From the NCBI GenBank assembly GCA_947576945.1, contig CANPTH010000016.1, positions 1-63,253 of the forward strand: a DNA stretch of 63,253 bases, read 5' to 3'. Below, piece by piece: positions 8,890 through 17,680 of the stretch. This DNA comes from an uncultured Lachnospiraceae bacterium. GTDB lineage: Bacteria; Bacillota; Clostridia; Lachnospirales; Lachnospiraceae. The notes beneath the pieces are model-generated. The model saw nothing but the letters and a program-made list of their open reading frames with translations. It did not search any database and had not been told where the DNA came from. The translations under genes were made by a program, and so were the position numbers. The stretch's first letter is position 1. Each line of letters begins with the position of its first letter.

Positions 8890-9810
8890 TCACAATCTCA
8901 ATTTAACTGTCTGACATATTTGATCTTGAGAAATTTGGTCACTGTATAATCGATAGAATTGAATTATCATCTCATCGTTATCAAAGCTGATCATTGCAAG
9001 TTTGTTGTCAGCGCCTTTAGCACCTGTTCCGCCCATCCCGGCTATAGCAACTTTATGTAACTCATCCGTTGTTATATTATTCTGACAAAATCCTTTGGGG
9101 TAAGATATTTGAGCAACAAAGGATTTGTGCTTGTGACCGTGTAATAACAACTTAACATTATATTCAGTAAGCCAGTTCATAAGACGATCAGCATCATATA
9201 CTACGCTGCTGGCTCTATTCACATCCATTACCTCCACATAGCAAGTAGGAAGATAATGATGATGCATCATCACAATACGAACAGCATTCTGATTTTTGCT
9301 ATCATACCATCCCATCTGTCTGGCAACATAATCCAATTGTTCCTGCGAAAGATAACCGTGTCCATCAAAGTTTGGATATTGCTGAAGCATCAAGCTATTA
9401 AGCGCCGCAATTTCTAAAATATGCCCTGAAGAAAGCAATATTTTTTTCCCGCTTGCAAAATATCGATTAGGTTTTAGTTTATAAATTGCGTGATATAACT
9501 CAGCAAATTCTTTTGTGCTTTCTTCATTATTATATATCCAGGATGGCTCAGATCCATCGGGTAAATCTGTAGAAGCTCGTTTAAAATCATGGTTTCCCGG
9601 ACAGATCAGAATATTTTCTGAATTCAACGGAACAGGAACTTCATAATTTATATCTCTAAGCAGTTGTTTTGCTATCTGAAAACCAGCAGGCTCAGCACGA
9701 GATGTGATATCGCCGGAAATTAACAGCCCAGCAAGTTTTTTGCTGCCAATACAGTTACATATATGCTGGGCAAGTGTTGGCCGTACCTTTCCCGCCATAT
9801 ACTCAAACAC
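8890..9810 (-). CDS. Metallophosphoesterase, C-terminal part of an interrupted gene
   Basis: This is a calcineurin-like phosphoesterase domain. Visible motifs are SGDIT (metal ligand Asp), CPGNHDF (GNHD), MMHHHYLP and HGHKHKS (GHxH). The first motif, LSDLHLS (DxH), lies upstream of the only usable start (GTG 9810), in the same frame, and there is no ATG, GTG or TTG between it and the TAG at 9862-9864. So this piece alone would lack an essential metal-binding residue. The frame is continuous with the 197-codon gene upstream except for that TAG, which indicates a single gene of about 523 codons broken by a nonsense mutation. Both halves are otherwise intact, which suggests a recent event. Confidence 0.75.
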   Translation of the reverse strand: MFEYMAGKVRPTLAQHICNCIGSKKLAGLLISGDITSRAEPAGFQIAKQLLRDINYEVPVPLNSENILICPGNHDFKRASTDLPDGSEPSWIYNNEESTKEFAELYHAIYKLKPNRYFASGKKILLSSGHILEIAALNSLMLQQYPNFDGHGYLSQEQLDYVARQMGWYDSKNQNAVRIVMMHHHYLPTCYVEVMDVNRASSVVYDADRLMNWLTEYNVKLLLHGHKHKSFVAQISYPKGFCQNNITTDELHKVAIAGMGGTGAKGADNKLAMISFDNDEMIIQFYRLYSDQISQDQICQTVKLRL

Positions 9811-9861
9811 CTTATCTGACAGATGTAAATCTGATAACCACAGCAGAGTATCGCCAGGAAC

Positions 9862-10455
9862 CTAGTAATATTTTTTACTGAAATTTAAAGGTTGAATAAG
9901 ATCTGCATTAAGTAAAATAATTTCGTTATCATGGTCAGCTTCTTCTGCCTCTCTAACAAACCACACCGTACGGTTTTGCTGAACCAGCTCAGAAATTGAA
10001 TAGATTCGTTTGTTCTCAAAACTGCTAAAATCAATATTATTATCATCAAAAAGATCATTACAATGTATGTAAGAATACTGTCTTAATTCAAACTCATCAC
10101 ACTGTTCAATTTCTGTAAACTTAAACCAGGCGTAATAGCTCTGATCACAATAGTATGTTGGAGTCTTATCCTTTTCTGGTGAAGGAATTTTAATAGAGGT
10201 TCTGACTTCAATACTATCACAAATAGCTCGATACAAAATATTCTGACCGGAATCAACAAGGTAGACACAAACAGAATCTTCTTTTACGCGTGTAGATAAC
10301 AGAGAAAAATCATTAGGAATTTTCTCGCCGCCTTTTTTCCACCAGGCCCACCATACATAGCCATAATGATCTATAATTGCTTTATGTTGTTTTATTGTCC
10401 CATTCTCTGAGGTGACTAAATCGCGGAAACGCAGAATCATTGTTTTAAGGTTCAT
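9862..10455 (-). CDS. N-terminal domain of the interrupted metallophosphoesterase protein
   Basis: This encodes 197 residues ending in an amber codon. It is rich in aromatic residues (HYGYVWWAWWKKGGEKIP, SYYAWFKF) with a beta-sheet character; no enzymatic motif is seen. I recall similar leader domains fused to metallophosphoesterase domains, which fits the unbroken frame beyond the TAG. It would act as a sensing or binding domain of that enzyme; this is inference. An inverted repeat (10496-10527) lies upstream of the start and may be regulatory. Confidence 0.65.
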   Translation of the reverse strand: MNLKTMILRFRDLVTSENGTIKQHKAIIDHYGYVWWAWWKKGGEKIPNDFSLLSTRVKEDSVCVYLVDSGQNILYRAICDSIEVRTSIKIPSPEKDKTPTYYCDQSYYAWFKFTEIEQCDEFELRQYSYIHCNDLFDDNNIDFSSFENKRIYSISELVQQNRTVWFVREAEEADHDNEIILLNADLIQPLNFSKKYY

Positions 10456-10495
10456 AATAATTCCTTTCTTATCCTTTGTCTTATCCTTTACTTAA

Positions 10496-10527
10496 AACTA
10501 ACCATAGAAAGCTTTCTAAAATTAGTT
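10496..10527. promoter_or_regulatory. Inverted repeat upstream of the phosphoesterase gene
   Basis: A perfect 14-bp palindrome TAGAAAGCTTTCTA (10505-10518) is flanked by AACTAA (10496-10501) and TTAGTT (10522-10527). It lies 40-70 bp upstream of the start at 10455. It could be a repressor operator or an upstream terminator. The remaining part of 10528-10771 is AT-rich and shows no gene. Confidence 0.4.
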
Positions 10528-10771
10528 ATCTGGTGAGTGGCAGGCCTGTATAATCTGTAATAATCATGCGCTTTTTCAATATATTGGACTAAATTTTTAG
10601 TGCAATTAATGTTATATCATCTTCTATGATCCGCCAATAATTTCATTCCACATCTGACAATCAATTTTACAATTTTGCTGAAATAAGCATCGCTGGTTTT
10701 ACTTTCAGTATACTATCAAAACCGATGAACCGCAAGGAAATACATGCTTCGCTCTTCTTACATATAAATAT

Positions 10772-10815
10772 AAAGCGTCCATTCCTTTACATCTTCGTAA
10801 AGAAATGAACGCTTT
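10772..10815 (-). terminator. Terminator of the sugar ABC operon
   Basis: Two 19-nt arms (10772-10790 and 10797-10815) pair with two mismatches or wobbles around a 6-nt loop. The hairpin lies 50 nt after the last permease stop. The T-tract is imperfect on both strands. Confidence 0.65.
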
Positions 10816-10865
10816 CTTTCATTCACATAACACTCTGTTCTTTCATACATTTCCGGCAGGTATAC

Positions 10866-11801
10866 TCAACCCTTAACAGCACCCATCGCAATACCCTGCG
10901 TAAAGTATTTCTGGAAGATAATAAACACGGTGATGATCGGTATTGCCGCCAGCGAAGCGCCCGCCATGATCAAACCGAAATCCGTAGAGTTTTCTGCCTG
11001 CAGCTTGGCGATACCAAGTGAAATGGTCAGTTTGCTCGTACTGTTCAACATGATCAACTGCATGAAATAATCATTCCAGCTTGTGATAAAAGTGAAGATC
11101 GCCAACGCACCGACACCCGGCTTGATCATCGGCACTACGATCTCAATGAATGTCTTCGCTTCTCCTGCACCGTCAATCCTGGCTGCCTCCAACATTTCAC
11201 CCGGAACCCCTTCTGAGAACTGCTTCATCAGGAATACACCGAAAGGCCATCCGACTGTCGGGAAGATCACTGCCCATATCGTATTATACAAGGATAAAGA
11301 CGACATTTCCCGCAGTAACGGAATCAGGATCACCTGCTTGGGCAGCGCCATCGCACAAACGATCAGGGTAAAAAGCATCGCCCGGCCCCGGAAACGTTTC
11401 TTGGCAAGCGCATATCCGGCCATGGCAGATGTGATACAGGTAAGGATCATTGCCATTACAGCCATAAACACGGTATTGACCAGCCACCGGATCGCTGCCG
11501 GCACTACAGGGCCAGCCGTAAAGATCAGCGGATTCCCATCAGCGGTGAATTTACTGCTGAAAGGAACTGCCAGTTCCCATAACGGCGCTGACTGTTTACT
11601 GAAAAGTTTCCTGAAATTATCCAGCACCCATTCCTTCGGGAACCAGTCCGGAGTCGTCGCATTGATAGAAGCATTCGTCTTAAATGCGCCTGTAATGATC
11701 CAATACAGAGGGAAAGCAAACAGAATCGCCAGAATCACTAAAACGATGATCGATACGACCGTATATAAACTTCTATGTTTTAAACCTGAATCTGAATTCA
11801 T
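10866..11801 (-). CDS. Carbohydrate ABC transporter permease (MalG type)
   Basis: This is a 311-residue inner-membrane permease with about six membrane helices and the EAA coupling motif EAARIDGAGEAKTFIEIVVP, which docks the ATPase. It is the second permease of a CUT1-type importer. The start has AGGAGG 7 nt upstream and lies 11 nt after the stop of the MalF-type permease. It is last in the operon, before the hairpin at 10772. No ATPase gene is present in the cluster, so a shared MsmX/UgpC-type ATPase elsewhere is assumed. The substrate is inferred to be sialic acid from neighbouring nan genes. Confidence 0.9.
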   Translation of the reverse strand: MNSDSGLKHRSLYTVVSIIVLVILAILFAFPLYWIITGAFKTNASINATTPDWFPKEWVLDNFRKLFSKQSAPLWELAVPFSSKFTADGNPLIFTAGPVVPAAIRWLVNTVFMAVMAMILTCITSAMAGYALAKKRFRGRAMLFTLIVCAMALPKQVILIPLLREMSSLSLYNTIWAVIFPTVGWPFGVFLMKQFSEGVPGEMLEAARIDGAGEAKTFIEIVVPMIKPGVGALAIFTFITSWNDYFMQLIMLNSTSKLTISLGIAKLQAENSTDFGLIMAGASLAAIPIITVFIIFQKYFTQGIAMGAVKG

Positions 11802-11812
11802 ACTTTCACCTC

Positions 11813-12724
11813 CTACTTTTCTTTGGCCAGCTTAAACTGTACGGCAGACAGGAGTGCTATAAAGATCGCAAGCACTACGCCCATCGCATTTCCGTAACCG
11901 TAGCGGTACAGCTTAAATGCCGAATAATAGATATAGTACATGACAGTATCCGTGCTGTGGTTCGGTCCGCCTGACGTTAAGAGCTGGATCAGGGCAAAGC
12001 ACTGGAAACTGTTGATCGTGGTGATGACCAGAATATAAAGCGTTGTCGGCATGATCAGCGGCCACTTGATCTTCCAGAATTTCTGGATATTATTCGCTCC
12101 GTCTACCTCGGAAGCCTCTACCAGCGAAGTATCCACATTCCCAAGCGCTGACACATACAATACGATCGGCTGTCCTACGGAAGTGGTGAACAGGATCAAT
12201 ATGATACACCACAACGCAAATCTTTCGTCTCCCAGCCAGTTGATATTGTTCTCGACAACTCCCAGACCTTTTCCAACATAATTGAAGATACCGTAATAGT
12301 TATTGAACATCCATTTCCATACTACGGTAACCGCCACCGAACCGGTAACGACCGGCAGATAGAAAACACAGCGGAAGGTAGAAAGGACTACTCCTTTCAT
12401 CCTGTAGATCAATGCCGACACCCACAGGGAAAAAATACAAACCGCAGGCACCGAAACAAGTACGATCACGAAAGTATTTTTTAAAGCCCGAAGAAAGATC
12501 GGATCCTGCCAAAGTTCCGTGTAGTTTTTCAGTCCGATGAAAACATCCTCCACATCTTTACCCATTGTGGAATCAAAAAAACTCGTATAGACACACAGGA
12601 TCATCGGGATTACGACAAATCCTACAAAAAAGATTAAATTAGGCAGAAGAAAAAGATACGCCGAACGTGTTTCTCTTCTCACCAGCGCCTTGCTTCTGCC
12701 TGTTGCAACGGATGATTTAGCCAT
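11813..12724 (-). CDS. Carbohydrate ABC transporter permease (MalF type)
   Basis: This is a 303-residue permease with about six membrane helices and the EAA motif EASEVDGANNIQKFWKIKWP. It pairs with the MalG-type permease encoded immediately downstream. An open frame begins two codons earlier with GTG, but ATG 12724 has AGGGGG 7 nt upstream and is preferred. The 193 nt before it, after the binding-protein gene, contain two hairpins that could set the expected excess of binding protein over permease. Confidence 0.9.
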   Translation of the reverse strand: MAKSSVATGRSKALVRRETRSAYLFLLPNLIFFVGFVVIPMILCVYTSFFDSTMGKDVEDVFIGLKNYTELWQDPIFLRALKNTFVIVLVSVPAVCIFSLWVSALIYRMKGVVLSTFRCVFYLPVVTGSVAVTVVWKWMFNNYYGIFNYVGKGLGVVENNINWLGDERFALWCIILILFTTSVGQPIVLYVSALGNVDTSLVEASEVDGANNIQKFWKIKWPLIMPTTLYILVITTINSFQCFALIQLLTSGGPNHSTDTVMYYIYYSAFKLYRYGYGNAMGVVLAIFIALLSAVQFKLAKEK

Positions 12725-12821
12725 GAACACACCCCCTCATTTACTTATTGTATACAGGATAAGGAACATGCCTCCTCATCCATCCCCTGTCCGGCCCTCT
12801 GTAAACTGCCGGAACTGTCAA

Positions 12822-12857
12822 GCTGTCAGGACAGCCGCCGAAACCGGAGATTCCGGT
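12822..12857 (-). promoter_or_regulatory. Intercistronic hairpins between binding-protein and permease genes
   Basis: Two inverted repeats lie in the 193-nt gap: GCTGTC/GACAGC (12822-12835) and ACCGGA/TCCGGT (12843-12857). Neither is followed by a T-run. By analogy with malE-malF spacers they may stabilise the upstream message; this is inference. Confidence 0.4.
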
Positions 12858-12917
12858 CTCAGCCTGCTGTCCATGACATTCAGGATTTCCTGCCTTTTCG
12901 CAACTGCCCGTTATAGA

Positions 12918-14348
12918 TTATTTTGCAGCAGCTGCATTTGCATTGGTTACAAAGGTTTCTACTTCTGTCGCAACATCTCCGCCTGTACCGATACGCTGCA
13001 GCATGTTCCACCACTCTGTACGTGCTTCTGCCCAGCCCGGAACTACCTGATAGTAGTCACCCATAGAAGGCATAAAGTGTGTAGAGAATGTATTCATAAC
13101 GTCTGCTGTATCTGTTCCGTCATAAATGCCTGTCAGAGTAGGACGTACCGGGAAGTAGGTAGAAGCCTTAACGCTCTCATTTACCTGATCAGCATCGTTA
13201 CAGATAAAGTTGATAAAGGTCTTTGCCGCATCAATCTTAGCCTGGTCGCCGTTATCGAAGATACCAAAGCCCCAGATACCGCCGCAAAGTTCTGTCTTGC
13301 CGTCATCGGAAGGGAACAGCATCGGGATGATCGTATCGCCGTTGTTTGTCTTGCCTGCTTCGCCGTTGTCGGTATTGGTCTGCTGTGCAGCATTCCAGCA
13401 CAGGGACATTGCCAGTGTGCCGTTACGGAATAATGTGATCTCCTCACCGCCGTTGATGGAAGCGTCAAAGTTGATACCTGCCTGCGCATATAATTCTTCC
13501 AGCGCCTTGATATTTTCCGGTGTGTTGGCTGTGTACTCCGTGTGCTCAGCATTCGTGAATGTGCTGCTGTACAGGTTGTTGATCAGCGCTCTTGTTCCCT
13601 GGTCGCCACCCTGTCCTGAACAGTAGATCGCTGCTACGTTCTGCTGTCCGGAATCATAGACTGCCTGCACTGCCTTCATGAAATTCTCCGTCGTCCAGGT
13701 ATGTGTCTCAAGATCCAGATACTGCATAGCATCTGCTGCTTCAAACATGGTCTGGTTGATCGCCATACAATGTGCTACCATACAGAGCGGATACTCATAG
13801 TAGGCGCCGTCTGCTGCCTTACAAGCCGACTCTACGGAATCGTAGATCTCGCCGCCTGCCTCTGTTGCGAACAAGTCAGACAGGTCTACCATCAGGCCGC
13901 GTGCACCCCAGTTAGCTACCAGACGCTCCGGTCCTTCCATTACGATATCAGGAGCCTGGCCGCCTTCGATGGCGGTGTTAACCTGATCGTCACCGTTGGT
14001 ATAATCAAGATACTCCACTGTCACGGTAACACCTGGATATTTCGCATTAAAGCTTGCGATCAGGCTGTCAACCGTTGCAGCATCCCCCCAGTTACCGATG
14101 GGGTATGTCCACAGGGTGATAGATGCATTCAGATCTGCACCCGCTCCGTCATCTGCAGACGCTTCTGTCTCTGCATCTTCTGTTGTCTCCTCAGCAGACG
14201 CTTCCTCCTCAGGCGTCTCTGCTGGCGTCTCTTCCGCCTCCGGCTCTGCTGCCGGCTGCTCGGATGCGTTATTGCCGCATGCTGCCAATGACATCATCAT
14301 GGTCAGGGAAAGACCAAGCGCTGCTAACTTTTTCATCGTCTTTTTCAT
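12918..14348 (-). CDS. Sugar ABC transporter substrate-binding lipoprotein
   Basis: This is a 476-residue extracellular solute-binding protein family 1 member. A signal peptide ends in the lipobox LAAC (Cys24), so it is lipid-anchored outside the membrane. An acidic Ala/Glu-rich linker of about 45 residues follows before the binding fold (ASITLWTYPIGNWGD onward). The start has AAGGAG 8 nt upstream. It is followed by two permease genes and preceded by a DUF624 gene and an RpiR regulator. A sialic-acid substrate (Neu5Ac or 2,7-anhydro-Neu5Ac) is inferred from nanA, nanE and nanK nearby. Confidence 0.9.
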   Translation of the reverse strand: MKKTMKKLAALGLSLTMMMSLAACGNNASEQPAAEPEAEETPAETPEEEASAEETTEDAETEASADDGAGADLNASITLWTYPIGNWGDAATVDSLIASFNAKYPGVTVTVEYLDYTNGDDQVNTAIEGGQAPDIVMEGPERLVANWGARGLMVDLSDLFATEAGGEIYDSVESACKAADGAYYEYPLCMVAHCMAINQTMFEAADAMQYLDLETHTWTTENFMKAVQAVYDSGQQNVAAIYCSGQGGDQGTRALINNLYSSTFTNAEHTEYTANTPENIKALEELYAQAGINFDASINGGEEITLFRNGTLAMSLCWNAAQQTNTDNGEAGKTNNGDTIIPMLFPSDDGKTELCGGIWGFGIFDNGDQAKIDAAKTFINFICNDADQVNESVKASTYFPVRPTLTGIYDGTDTADVMNTFSTHFMPSMGDYYQVVPGWAEARTEWWNMLQRIGTGGDVATEVETFVTNANAAAAK

Positions 14349-14432
14349 ACTTTTTTCTCCTTTTCTTCTCCCTTAATATTTATTTTTCCAGACAGCAGGG
14401 AAGATACCCTGTCATCTGTCAAAACCTGAATT

Positions 14433-15083
14433 TTATTCCGGATTCTCAATCCGGTCCTCCAGCACTGCCCGCTCTTCCTGATCCAGATATCCGGAAAAGA
14501 TACGTTCCAGGAACAGAGACAACAGGAGCATGGCCGTCACCGGCACGAACAGAACCGGCCACCACCATTTGATCGTAAAGATCGTCATTTCCACCAACAG
14601 CATCACCATCACGACAGTGGATGGAAGATGCTTAAATGTCAGGATGAAGGCTGTTCTTATCAGTTCCTTCACTCGAAATCTAAATCTGCCCATCAGCGGA
14701 AACAGATAACACATAATCCCCGCCGGAACCAGAAGCAGTACGTAATAGATCATATACATGACTGCCCCAACGGAACTGGACGTATTGCCAGCCATCACAT
14801 GATACCCCCAGGCCAAAAATACAACTGCCGGTACACAGATACAGGTGACCGGTATTCCGACTCTCAGATTATCCAGAAAGGCCCGAAGATACATGCCAAA
14901 GGCGCCGTCCTTTCTATTCCGAAAAGTCTTCACCACCGTATAATATAATGCCGCAGTTGCCGGCCCGGCCGTGACAAGCGGCATACAAAGCAGCAGCCAC
15001 AGAAGCGACAGACCTACCAGATCCACGCCCTTTGCGATCATCCGGAAAAAAAGATTCTCCGGATCAAAAATATCCTGCCCCAT
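14433..15083 (-). CDS. DUF624 (YesL-family) membrane protein
   Basis: This is an integral membrane protein of about 216 residues with five or six hydrophobic helices. The opening FDPENLFFRMIAKGVDLVGLS and the PLVTAGPATAALYY segment are characteristic of the DUF624/YesL family found in many Firmicute sugar-uptake operons; the role is unknown. Three in-frame ATGs cluster at the start; the third (15083) has the best distance from AAAGGA. It lies between the RpiR regulator gene (33 nt upstream of this start) and the binding-protein gene. Confidence 0.85.
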   Translation of the reverse strand: MGQDIFDPENLFFRMIAKGVDLVGLSLLWLLLCMPLVTAGPATAALYYTVVKTFRNRKDGAFGMYLRAFLDNLRVGIPVTCICVPAVVFLAWGYHVMAGNTSSSVGAVMYMIYYVLLLVPAGIMCYLFPLMGRFRFRVKELIRTAFILTFKHLPSTVVMVMLLVEMTIFTIKWWWPVLFVPVTAMLLLSLFLERIFSGYLDQEERAVLEDRIENPE

Positions 15084-15116
15084 CGGCATCATTCCTTTCC
15101 GTTACCGGATCCAGAC

Positions 15117-15956
15117 TCAAACGATATGCTTAGTCTGCCCGTTTTTGGACTCCAGCGCCCGCAGTGTGTCGTCATACATGTCAGCCTTTTGATAACTCTC
15201 ATGACGGATATAGTAGTTATAGATGATATCAATCATCACGAGGATCGGAAACTGCGGCGATATCATATTGCCGTGATTTAAATGCTGCAAGGATGCCAAC
15301 AGCACTACCTCACTGCAGAAGTCCGCATAGATATCCTTATCATTGGCCGTAAAGATGACCGTCCTGGCGCCCTTCCTGTGTGCCTCCTTTAGCAGATAGA
15401 GCACTCCCTGCGTCTCTCCGCTCAGCGAAAAGCCGCAAACCAGACTTCGTCTGTTCAAAAAGACTGCCTGCATACGCATCCTATCCGTATCCTGCAGTGA
15501 ATCGATATCCACACCGATCCGCATAAACCGGTTTTCCATCTCGCTTGCCGCAAGCCCGGAACTCCCGATGCCACAGGCTACCACCCTCTCTGCCTGAAAT
15601 AGATACTGCACTACCCTTGCGATCTGTGTCTCATCCATAAGGCTGTATGTTTTACTGAGCAGATCCTGATAGGTATTCAATACCAGTCTGGTACTGTCGG
15701 CTGTCGCTTCGCCTTTTCTCATGAAAGTCTTTTCATATTGATAAATAAATTCTCTGTATCCATGAAACCCACACTTCTTCGCAAACCTTGAGAGCGATGC
15801 CTCGGATACAAATATCGTTCTCGCCACATTCTGTGCCGAAAAATCTATTTCTGTTTTGTTATTGATAAAAAAATCCGCTATATTCTTTTCAACATTCGTT
15901 AAACTGTCATATCTTGCTTCTATGATCGGAACGATCGACTTAATGTAACTGTTCAT
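15117..15956 (-). CDS. MurR/RpiR-family transcriptional regulator
   Basis: This protein of about 279 residues has an N-terminal RpiR helix-turn-helix (ARTIFVSEASLSRFAKKCGFHGYREF) and a C-terminal SIS sugar-phosphate binding domain (VVACGIGSSGLAASEMENRF, FSLSGETQGVL). It heads the DUF624-ABC transporter operon and is divergent from the SGNH hydrolase gene. It probably controls the nan genes in response to a sugar phosphate such as ManNAc-6-P or GlcNAc-6-P; this is inference. An upstream TTG (15977) is possible, but the ATG at 15956 matches the usual family start. Confidence 0.9.
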   Translation of the reverse strand: MNSYIKSIVPIIEARYDSLTNVEKNIADFFINNKTEIDFSAQNVARTIFVSEASLSRFAKKCGFHGYREFIYQYEKTFMRKGEATADSTRLVLNTYQDLLSKTYSLMDETQIARVVQYLFQAERVVACGIGSSGLAASEMENRFMRIGVDIDSLQDTDRMRMQAVFLNRRSLVCGFSLSGETQGVLYLLKEAHRKGARTVIFTANDKDIYADFCSEVVLLASLQHLNHGNMISPQFPILVMIDIIYNYYIRHESYQKADMYDDTLRALESKNGQTKHIV

Positions 15957-15981
15957 CCTCTGCCACTCTTTGCTCAAATGA

Positions 15982-16011
15982 TTGTTCTTTCATCCCACTT
16001 GATGCTATGAT
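15982..16011 (+). promoter_or_regulatory. Candidate promoter of the SGNH hydrolase gene
   Basis: -35 TTGTTC (15982-15987), 18-bp spacer, -10 TATGAT (16006-16011), 28 nt before the start codon. It lies in the 82-bp gap shared with the divergent rpiR gene, a natural place for regulator binding. Confidence 0.5.
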
Positions 16012-16038
16012 ATAGAAAAACCCAAAGGAGGGACACTT

Positions 16039-16689
16039 ATGATCTCTGCATCCAAAACCATCGTCTGTTACGGCGATTCCAACACCCATGGCTACAATTC
16101 AGCCAACATGGGACGCTTTACCGAAAAAGAACGCTGGACCTGTCTTCTGGCCGATCTGCTTGGCTCCGGTTATCTGATCCGTGAGGAAGGCCTGAGCGGA
16201 CGAACTACCTCTTTCGACGATCCCCTTTTTGAAGGCTTAAATGGCGTCACCTTTCTTCATCCCTGTATGATGACCCATGAACCACTGGATCTTCTGATCA
16301 TCATGCTCGGCACTAACGATGTAAAACAGCGTTTCAGCGCTACGCCCGGCAATATCGCCAAAGGCATGGAGCGGCTCGTGACCAAAGCGCTTCATACAAC
16401 GGAAGCCTGGCGAGATCAGCCCAATATTCTGATTATCGCACCGCCGCCCATCGAGAAAGGCTATTACGAAACAAGTATCGGTCCTGAGATGGGAATAGAC
16501 TGTATGGAAAAATCCATGGCGCTCTCCCCGCTCTATCAGGACATCGCCGACAGGCTGCACTGCCATTTTCTGGATGCCGCGTCTATTCCCGGCCTCGGTA
16601 TGTATCCCTATGACTATATGCATCTAAGTCTGGAGGCGCATCGGCTTCTGGCTGAAAAGCTCGCCGAGCTGATTCCACAGATCTGTTAA
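16039..16689 (+). CDS. SGNH/GDSL-family hydrolase (probable esterase)
   Basis: This is a 216-residue cytoplasmic SGNH hydrolase. Block I is CYGDSNTHGYN (catalytic Ser in GDSN), block III is IMLGTNDVK (GTND), and block V is DYMHLS (Asp and His). The start has GGAGG 7 nt upstream. It sits inside the sialic-acid region, divergent from rpiR and overlapping the end of nanA by 4 bp in convergent orientation. De-O-acetylation of sialic acid is the obvious guess from context. General arylesterases share these motifs, so the substrate is uncertain. Confidence 0.85.
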   Translation: MISASKTIVCYGDSNTHGYNSANMGRFTEKERWTCLLADLLGSGYLIREEGLSGRTTSFDDPLFEGLNGVTFLHPCMMTHEPLDLLIIMLGTNDVKQRFSATPGNIAKGMERLVTKALHTTEAWRDQPNILIIAPPPIEKGYYETSIGPEMGIDCMEKSMALSPLYQDIADRLHCHFLDAASIPGLGMYPYDYMHLSLEAHRLLAEKLAELIPQIC

Positions 16690-17603
16690 CAGATCCCGGC
16701 TTTTGCCTCACGGATCATTCTGGCTGCCTCTTCTACGATCGGCATATCTTCTTTGATCAGATCAGTCAGGGGCCTGCGCACACCGCCGATGTCCAGGCCT
16801 TCGTTGATCCGCAGAATTTCTTTGATGACTGCATACATGTTGCCATGTGCCGCACACATCTTATAGATGACTGCGTTTGCCTGATACTGTATTTCGCTGG
16901 CTTTCTTCAACTCTCCCGCTTCCACCAGTTCGTTCATCTTCAGGAACAGCTCCGGCATAACACCATACGTACCGCCGATACCGCCTTCCGCGCCGATCAC
17001 ACGGCCGCTGATGAACTGCTCATCCGGTCCGTTGAAGATAATGTAGTCCTCTCCGCCGGCCTGTTTGAACATCTGGATATCCTGCACCGGCATAGATGAA
17101 TTCTTGACGCCGATCACCCTCGGATTCTCACGCATCTTAGCAAACAAACTCTGTGTCAGAGCAACCCCTGCCAGCTGCGGGATATTGTAGATGATAAAAT
17201 CAGTATCCGGCGCGGCATCGCTGATATCGTTCCAGTATTCCGCGATCGCATATTCCGGCAGATGGAAATAAATAGGCGGGATACAGGCAATCGCATCCAC
17301 CCCAAGCTTCTGCGCATGAGCAGCCAGTTCTCTGCTGTCCTTCGTATTATTGCAGGCTACATGTGCGATCACCGTCAGTTTTCCGGCCGCTGCCTCCATC
17401 ACATTTTCCAATACGACCTTACGATCCTCTACGCTCTGATAGATACATTCCCCGGAAGAACCGTTAACATAGATGCCCTTCACGCCTTTCCTGATAAAGT
17501 ATTCTGTCAGCGCCCGCACTCTCTCCGGGCTGATATTGCCTTCCCCGTCATAGCAGGCATAAAATGCGGGAATGATTCCCTTATATTTATCCAGGTTTCT
17601 CAT
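16686..17603 (-). CDS. nanA: N-acetylneuraminate lyase
   Basis: This is a 305-residue member of the DHDPS/NAL aldolase family, which cleaves Neu5Ac to ManNAc and pyruvate. Visible signatures are YVNGSSGECIYQSVEDR (the GSTGE-type loop of lyases), FIIYNIPQLAGVAL (catalytic Tyr) and VIGVKNSS (Schiff-base Lys). The start has GGGGGAG 9 nt upstream. It follows nanE by 77 nt in the same operon. Its stop overlaps the convergent hydrolase stop by 4 bp. The Neu5Ac lyase call rather than another aldolase rests on the NanE, ROK and YhcH neighbours. Confidence 0.88.
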   Translation of the reverse strand: MRNLDKYKGIIPAFYACYDGEGNISPERVRALTEYFIRKGVKGIYVNGSSGECIYQSVEDRKVVLENVMEAAAGKLTVIAHVACNNTKDSRELAAHAQKLGVDAIACIPPIYFHLPEYAIAEYWNDISDAAPDTDFIIYNIPQLAGVALTQSLFAKMRENPRVIGVKNSSMPVQDIQMFKQAGGEDYIIFNGPDEQFISGRVIGAEGGIGGTYGVMPELFLKMNELVEAGELKKASEIQYQANAVIYKMCAAHGNMYAVIKEILRINEGLDIGGVRRPLTDLIKEDMPIVEEAARMIREAKAGIC

Positions 17604-17680
17604 ATCTGATATTTCTCCCCCTTCTCCGGCACGCTGCCTCTCTTTCGTGCACCGCCGGTATCAAATCCTTTTGTACGCTT

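Noticed and set aside
9862..9864. Pyrrolysine codon or programmed readthrough at TAG
   Set aside because: No supporting element is visible in the window, and other genes here use TAG as a normal stop; a nonsense mutation is simpler.
11083..11835. Long plus-strand open frame opposite the MalG-type permease gene
   Set aside because: No family features or ribosome site; it mirrors the codon pattern of the well-supported permease gene on the other strand.
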